This document shows positions 14,775 to 17,727 of a stretch of 17,727 bases of DNA, in pieces (the first letter of the stretch is position 1; every line of letters begins with the position of its first letter). Under the pieces are notes generated by a model, which saw only the letters and a list, made by a program, of their open reading frames with translations, was not told where the DNA came from and ran no database searches. The position numbers were made by a program, and so were the translations under genes. The DNA comes from an uncultured Alphaproteobacteria bacterium (GTDB lineage: Bacteria; Pseudomonadota; Alphaproteobacteria; Rickettsiales; UBA1997). The stretch is from assembly GCA_903849835.1 (NCBI GenBank), contig CAINKA010000058.1:1-17727 (forward strand), read 5' to 3'.

Positions 14775-14856
14775 TTTAACATTTAGCATTTAACATTTTG
14801 GAAGTTGTTTTTGCACGCTTGGCTCTAGGCTTTGCAAATGTTAAATGCTAAATTTA
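14775..14856. repeat. Inverted repeat of 7-base units between the acetyltransferase gene and yihY
   Basis: The left side holds TTTAACA, TTTAGCA, TTTAACA from 14775. The right side holds AAATGTT, AAATGCT, AAATTTA from 14836. The core 17-base arms (14782-14798 and 14836-14852) are perfect inverted copies. The right arm runs into the 3' end of the acetyltransferase gene, whose TAA stop (14856-14854) lies in the last unit. The loop of about 37 bases is GC-richer. A long stem-loop in the shared transcript is expected. Confidence 0.8.
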
Positions 14857-15288
14857 ACAAAATTTCCTGAAAAAAAACCCATCCAAAATAAATTTTTCAC
14901 GAGAAAAAATTTTTTGCGATTCGAGCCTTTTTGTTTCTAAGTTACCAACAATGTTTTGGCAGCCGAAATTTGCCGCTTGCCATTCGATCCAACGCATCAA
15001 TATCTTGCCAACTCCGATGCCGCGCTTTTTTCGGTCGATCATAAAATCTTCAATCTCGATTGCTTTGTTGTAATGCAATTTCCTGATCACGCGAACTCCC
15101 GCGACGCCGATGCAGCGGCCACTTTCAACATCTTCATCTTCAAACACCGCTACCAGCCTGTATCCGCGCTGCATCATGTTTAAAATATCTTCGACGTAAG
15201 TGTTGGGATTTAGGTCTTCGTAGATCTGTTTTAGAACGTTAAAAGTTTCAGAAATTTCTTCGCGAGTCTGGGATTCTTTTATTTGCAT
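14854..15288 (-). CDS. GNAT-family N-acetyltransferase
   Basis: A 144-residue acetyltransferase of the GCN5-related fold. The acetyl-CoA pyrophosphate loop R-x-x-G-x-G is at residues 89-94 (RGIGVG), preceded by the strand IEIEDFMIDRKKR (78-89) and followed by an amphipathic helix (ILMRWIEWQAANFG) and a C-terminal strand. The substrate cannot be told. I use the ATG at 15288 (MQIKESQTREE); the open frame extends to 15381, but the extra 31 residues do not look like the fold and would cover the region where the argG promoter should be. The last codons and stop lie in an inverted heptamer repeat, so the original C-terminus may have changed. It diverges from argG and precedes yihY on the same strand. 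Confidence 0.85.
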   Translation of the reverse strand: MQIKESQTREEISETFNVLKQIYEDLNPNTYVEDILNMMQRGYRLVAVFEDEDVESGRCIGVAGVRVIRKLHYNKAIEIEDFMIDRKKRGIGVGKILMRWIEWQAANFGCQNIVGNLETKRLESQKIFSREKFILDGFFFRKFC

Positions 15289-15337
15289 TTTAAGTTTTGT
15301 TTTGAAAAGATTCGTGCGGATCAGCGCTGGGCGCGGC

Positions 15338-15365
15338 TTCAAGCCAGTTTTGGAAAAACTAAAAT
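15338..15365 (+). promoter_or_regulatory. Weak candidate promoter for argG
   Basis: TTCAAG (15338-15343) and TAAAAT (15360-15365) are 16 bases apart, upstream of the argG ATG at 15395. The -10 match is good but the -35 is weak. The left part overlaps a short perfect palindrome, GGCTTCAAGCC. By-eye call. Confidence 0.28.
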
Positions 15366-15394
15366 CATATTTATCAATCAATCAGAAATTTCAA

Positions 15395-16642
15395 ATGAAA
15401 ACTAAAAAGATTAAAACCCCAGGCGTTGTCGCCGGTAAAATAAAAAAAGTCGTGCTCGCTTATTCCGGCGGACTCGACACTTCCGTAATTTTAAAATGGT
15501 TGCAGGAAAATTACGGTTGCGAAGTTGTCACTTTCACCGCCGATTTAGGACAAGGCGAAGAGCTTGAGCCAGCGCGCATCAAAGCCAAAAAAATGGGCGT
15601 GAAGCAAATTTTTATCGAAGATCTGCGCGAAGAATTTGTCCGCGATTACGTCTTCCCAATGTTCCGCGCCAACACGCTTTACGAAGGCGTTTATTTGCTC
15701 GGCACTTCAATCGCGCGTCCGCTAATCGCCAAACGTCAAATCGAAATCGCCAAAATGGTCGGAGCCGATGCCGTCGCTCACGGCGCCACTGGCAAGGGCA
15801 ATGACCAAGTGCGTTTCGAACTCAGTTACTACGCCAACAAACCCGACATCAAAATCATCGCGCCGTGGCGGGAGTGGGATTTAACCTCGCGCACTAAACT
15901 CATCGACTACGCCGAAAAAAATCAAATTCCTGTGGCGAAAGATAAGCGCGGTGAAGCGCCTTACTCGGTCGATGCGAATTTGCTGCACACTTCGAGCGAA
16001 GGAAAAGTTTTGGAAGATCCAAGTCAGCCCGCTCCGGAATATGTTTACCAACGCACTGTAAGCCCTGAAGCCGCGCCGGACAAGGCTACAATCATCGAAG
16101 TCGAATTTAAAAATGGCGATCCAATCGCGATCAACGGCAAAAAATTATCGCCTGCGGAAATTTTAACGAAGCTCAACGAACTCGGCGGCGCCAACGGAAT
16201 CGGCCGTCTAGACTTGGTTGAAAACCGTTTCGTCGGCATGAAATCCCGCGGCGTTTACGAAACACCGGGTGGAACAATTTTGTTAACCGCACACCGCGCC
16301 ATCGAATCAATCACGCTAGACCGAGAAGCCGCGCACCTCAAAGACGAGCTCATGCCGAAATATGCCAGCCTGATTTACAACGGATTTTGGTTCTCGCCTG
16401 AGCGCGAAATGCTCCAAGCGCTGATCGACAAATCGCAAGAAAATGTTGAGGGAAAGGTGAAGTTAAAACTCTACAAAGGCACGGTCTACGTGATGGGACG
16501 CGAGTCGAAAAAAAGCCTCTATTCCGAAGCGCACGTGACGTTTGAGGAAGATTCCGTTTACGATCAAAAAGATGCGGCGGGGTTTATTAAGTTGAACGCG
16601 TTGCGGTTAAGGATTGGGGCGCGGGTGAAGAGTAAGAAATAA
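15395..16642 (+). CDS. argG: Argininosuccinate synthase
   Basis: Joins citrulline and aspartate with ATP to form argininosuccinate, the second-to-last step of arginine synthesis, in the cytosol. The N-type ATP pyrophosphatase loop SGGLDTS is at residues 24-30, and the ATGKGNDQVRFE motif at 131-142. The 415-residue length is slightly above the usual 400 because of a Lys-rich N-terminal extension of about 17 residues. I start at 15395; the frame runs up to 15302 but that extra part overlaps the divergent acetyltransferase frame and has no family features. Base composition is clearly richer in G and C than the neighbours: hand counts of 60-base lines at 15661 and 15781 give 57% and 55%, versus 22% for a pheT line at 4141. 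argH is not in the window. Confidence 0.97.
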   Translation: MKTKKIKTPGVVAGKIKKVVLAYSGGLDTSVILKWLQENYGCEVVTFTADLGQGEELEPARIKAKKMGVKQIFIEDLREEFVRDYVFPMFRANTLYEGVYLLGTSIARPLIAKRQIEIAKMVGADAVAHGATGKGNDQVRFELSYYANKPDIKIIAPWREWDLTSRTKLIDYAEKNQIPVAKDKRGEAPYSVDANLLHTSSEGKVLEDPSQPAPEYVYQRTVSPEAAPDKATIIEVEFKNGDPIAINGKKLSPAEILTKLNELGGANGIGRLDLVENRFVGMKSRGVYETPGGTILLTAHRAIESITLDREAAHLKDELMPKYASLIYNGFWFSPEREMLQALIDKSQENVEGKVKLKLYKGTVYVMGRESKKSLYSEAHVTFEEDSVYDQKDAAGFIKLNALRLRIGARVKSKK

Positions 16643-16655
16643 AACTCGGTCAACT

Positions 16656-16678
16656 CCCTCTCCCCTTGTGGGAGAGGG
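16656..16678. terminator. Perfect GC-rich 9-base-pair hairpin after argG
   Basis: CCCTCTCCC (16656-16664) pairs with GGGAGAGGG (16670-16678) around a 5-base loop, 13 bases after the argG stop. It continues as a G-rich tail with no U-tract, so intrinsic termination is not certain. Its sequence resembles a palindrome that I recall as dispersed in many proteobacteria, so it may be a mobile repeat that now ends argG transcription. Confidence 0.6.
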
Positions 16679-16716
16679 TTGGGGTGAGGGGTAAAAATCT
16701 AGTGTAATTCAAAGAA

Positions 16717-17604
16717 ATGACAAAGTTTCAACAAACTCTCAAAAAAAGTTCGTCACTATTGCGTAAATTTTATGTGATAGCGATCACAGTTATTTTATTG
16801 GGAATGGCAATTTCTTTAGCATGGTTAACAACTGTTTTTTTTGAAATATCTCCTGCGGTTTGGGCATCAATTGTTGCGTCAATTCTCACATTGTCTGGCG
16901 TTATATTGACAAATAAGCATGACTCCAAACAAAAGGATAGAGACAGGAATCTATCATTACTCAGAGAGATTTATTTGAATGCAGTTGGAGCAATTTCTCA
17001 ATGGCAAAGTTTGCTGGCACGATTGACGGATTTGGATTTTGCGCAATCAAGAATAAATGATGAGCTAGCTATCATTGTTCCAATGATAGCAAGGGTTAAC
17101 GTTGTAGGTAATAATGAAACTATCCAAGCCGTTTCTCGCCTTGTGACGGAGATGAATAGTCTATTTCTTGAGCTTTCGCTAAAGCGCTTACATCTCATTA
17201 AACAACGAAATGAAATAGCACTACTTGGCGATCAAATTTTAAAGTGTCTGGAAGAGCAGAAAAAAAACGAGCTGAATCAATTAGGTTTTAACTTCTGGAA
17301 AAAGGAGTGTGAAAGTTACGACACAAAACAAGATGTTCTGCATAAGCAGCATATCAAAGAGCTCTGTGATTTCTTAAAATTTTTGAATAAAAATTTCTTA
17401 AATGTTTCTGATTTTTTTACTGGAGCTTTGGTAGCGGTAAGGAATGAGTTAGAATTTCCGATTGATGTTAATGTTTACAAAAAAACTCTCGAAGAGAGTT
17501 TTAAAAAAACAGAGAAAGACATGAATTCTTTTTTGGCAGAGATGGAAAAAAGTAACTTTGAGTCCCCCGACTCAATGTTCATGTCCAACCAAGCCATCAC
17601 ATGA
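16717..17604 (+). CDS. Two-helix membrane protein with long helical cytoplasmic domain, unknown function
   Basis: A 295-residue protein with two adjacent membrane helices (about residues 19-43 and 46-65), a basic and polar stretch (NKHDSKQKDRDRN, 66-78), then about 215 residues that read as mainly helical with some coiled-coil character, ending in a polar tail. No enzyme motif, signal peptide or known domain is recognised. Two TM helices followed by a helical cytoplasmic domain occur in several sensor, phage-related and defence-associated proteins, but also in many others, so no function is given. Codon use differs from most genes here: it lacks the dense AAA/ATT/TTT runs of pheT or dapA. It is flanked by palindromic repeats on both sides (16656-16678; 17610-17634 and about 17679), suggesting a separately acquired unit (inference). 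Confidence 0.8.
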   Translation: MTKFQQTLKKSSSLLRKFYVIAITVILLGMAISLAWLTTVFFEISPAVWASIVASILTLSGVILTNKHDSKQKDRDRNLSLLREIYLNAVGAISQWQSLLARLTDLDFAQSRINDELAIIVPMIARVNVVGNNETIQAVSRLVTEMNSLFLELSLKRLHLIKQRNEIALLGDQILKCLEEQKKNELNQLGFNFWKKECESYDTKQDVLHKQHIKELCDFLKFLNKNFLNVSDFFTGALVAVRNELEFPIDVNVYKKTLEESFKKTEKDMNSFLAEMEKSNFESPDSMFMSNQAIT

Positions 17605-17609
17605 ACGCT

Positions 17610-17634
17610 AGGTCGGCATCACAAATGCCGACCT
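17610..17634. terminator. Perfect 10-base-pair hairpin after the last gene
   Basis: AGGTCGGCAT (17610-17619) pairs perfectly with ATGCCGACCT (17625-17634) around a 5-base loop, 5 bases after the stop codon. No U-tract follows, so it may be a dispersed palindromic repeat rather than, or as well as, a terminator. Confidence 0.55.
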
Positions 17635-17678
17635 GCAGCGGTTCACAAATTTGATTTGATCCAGAATCCCAACTCGGC

Positions 17679-17727
17679 GTCATGCTGAGCCTGTCGAAGC
17701 ATGATTCGTGGTACTGTGCCTAGAATC
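17679..17727. repeat. Second copy of the folC-end palindrome, cut by the window edge
   Basis: From about 17679 the sequence repeats one arm of the 12567-12655 element (TCATGCTGAGCCTGTCGAAG and onward to GATTCGTGG). After a shorter loop it starts the opposite arm with GAATC at the last bases of the window. The loop differs in sequence and length from the first copy, so the arms are conserved and the loop is not. Confidence 0.85.

Noticed and set aside
15289..15394. Extended starts of both the acetyltransferase (15381) and argG (15302)
   Set aside because: The two extensions overlap each other on opposite strands, add no family features, and would remove the space needed for promoters.

Overview
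The window reads as chromosomal DNA from an AT-rich alphaproteobacterium, most likely a host-associated, Rickettsiales- or Holosporales-like lineage. The support is the split F0 ATP synthase cluster with both a b and a b' subunit, an invasion-associated locus B (IalB) type protein, an ankyrin-repeat protein, a nuoABC block, and long runs of A and T in both coding and spacer DNA. No rRNA, tRNA, CRISPR array or transposase gene was seen. The lineage is inferred from gene content, not from a search.

Layout. Positions 7202 to 1 (minus) look like one transcription unit: atpB, atpE, atpF', atpF, pheT, then a very long coiled-coil protein that runs off the left edge. The gaps atpF'/atpF and atpF/pheT are only 3 bases each. 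Positions 7294 to 9496 (plus) hold three accessory genes: an exported IalB-family protein, a single-pass membrane protein overlapping it by 4 bases, and an ankyrin-repeat protein. dapA (lysine and peptidoglycan precursor synthesis) converges on the ankyrin gene with a 9-base overlap. Positions 10464 to 12530 (plus) hold nuoA, nuoB, nuoC (respiratory complex I) and a small membrane protein; nuoD does not follow. Positions 15288 to 12641 (minus) hold a GNAT acetyltransferase, a YihY/BrkB membrane protein and folC, the last two overlapping by 4 bases. argG (plus, from 15395) diverges from the acetyltransferase. A two-helix membrane protein of unknown function lies at 16717 to 17604. No stretch longer than about 300 bases lacks a gene.

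The most interesting signal is repeat DNA. Several loci carry tandem arrays of 7-base units, usually three to five copies. They sit inside pheT (up to three places), inside folC, as a large inverted repeat between nuoA and nuoB, and as an inverted repeat between the acetyltransferase and yihY. The unit AGTCGNN (or its complement) is shared by pheT, folC and the nuoA-nuoB spacer, and in pheT and folC it is translated as part of the protein. A second group consists of non-heptameric palindromes of four types (atpE-atpF' gap, folC 3' end plus a second copy at the right edge, after argG, and after the last gene). Two repeats supply the stop codon and last residues of a neighbouring gene (folC and the acetyltransferase).

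Together the genes cover respiration (ATP synthase F0, complex I), translation (pheT), folate, lysine and arginine metabolism, plus an accessory set that could act at the cell surface or in a host. I found no clear sign of a new defence or biosynthetic system; the heptamer insertions in essential genes are the best candidate for something under-described.
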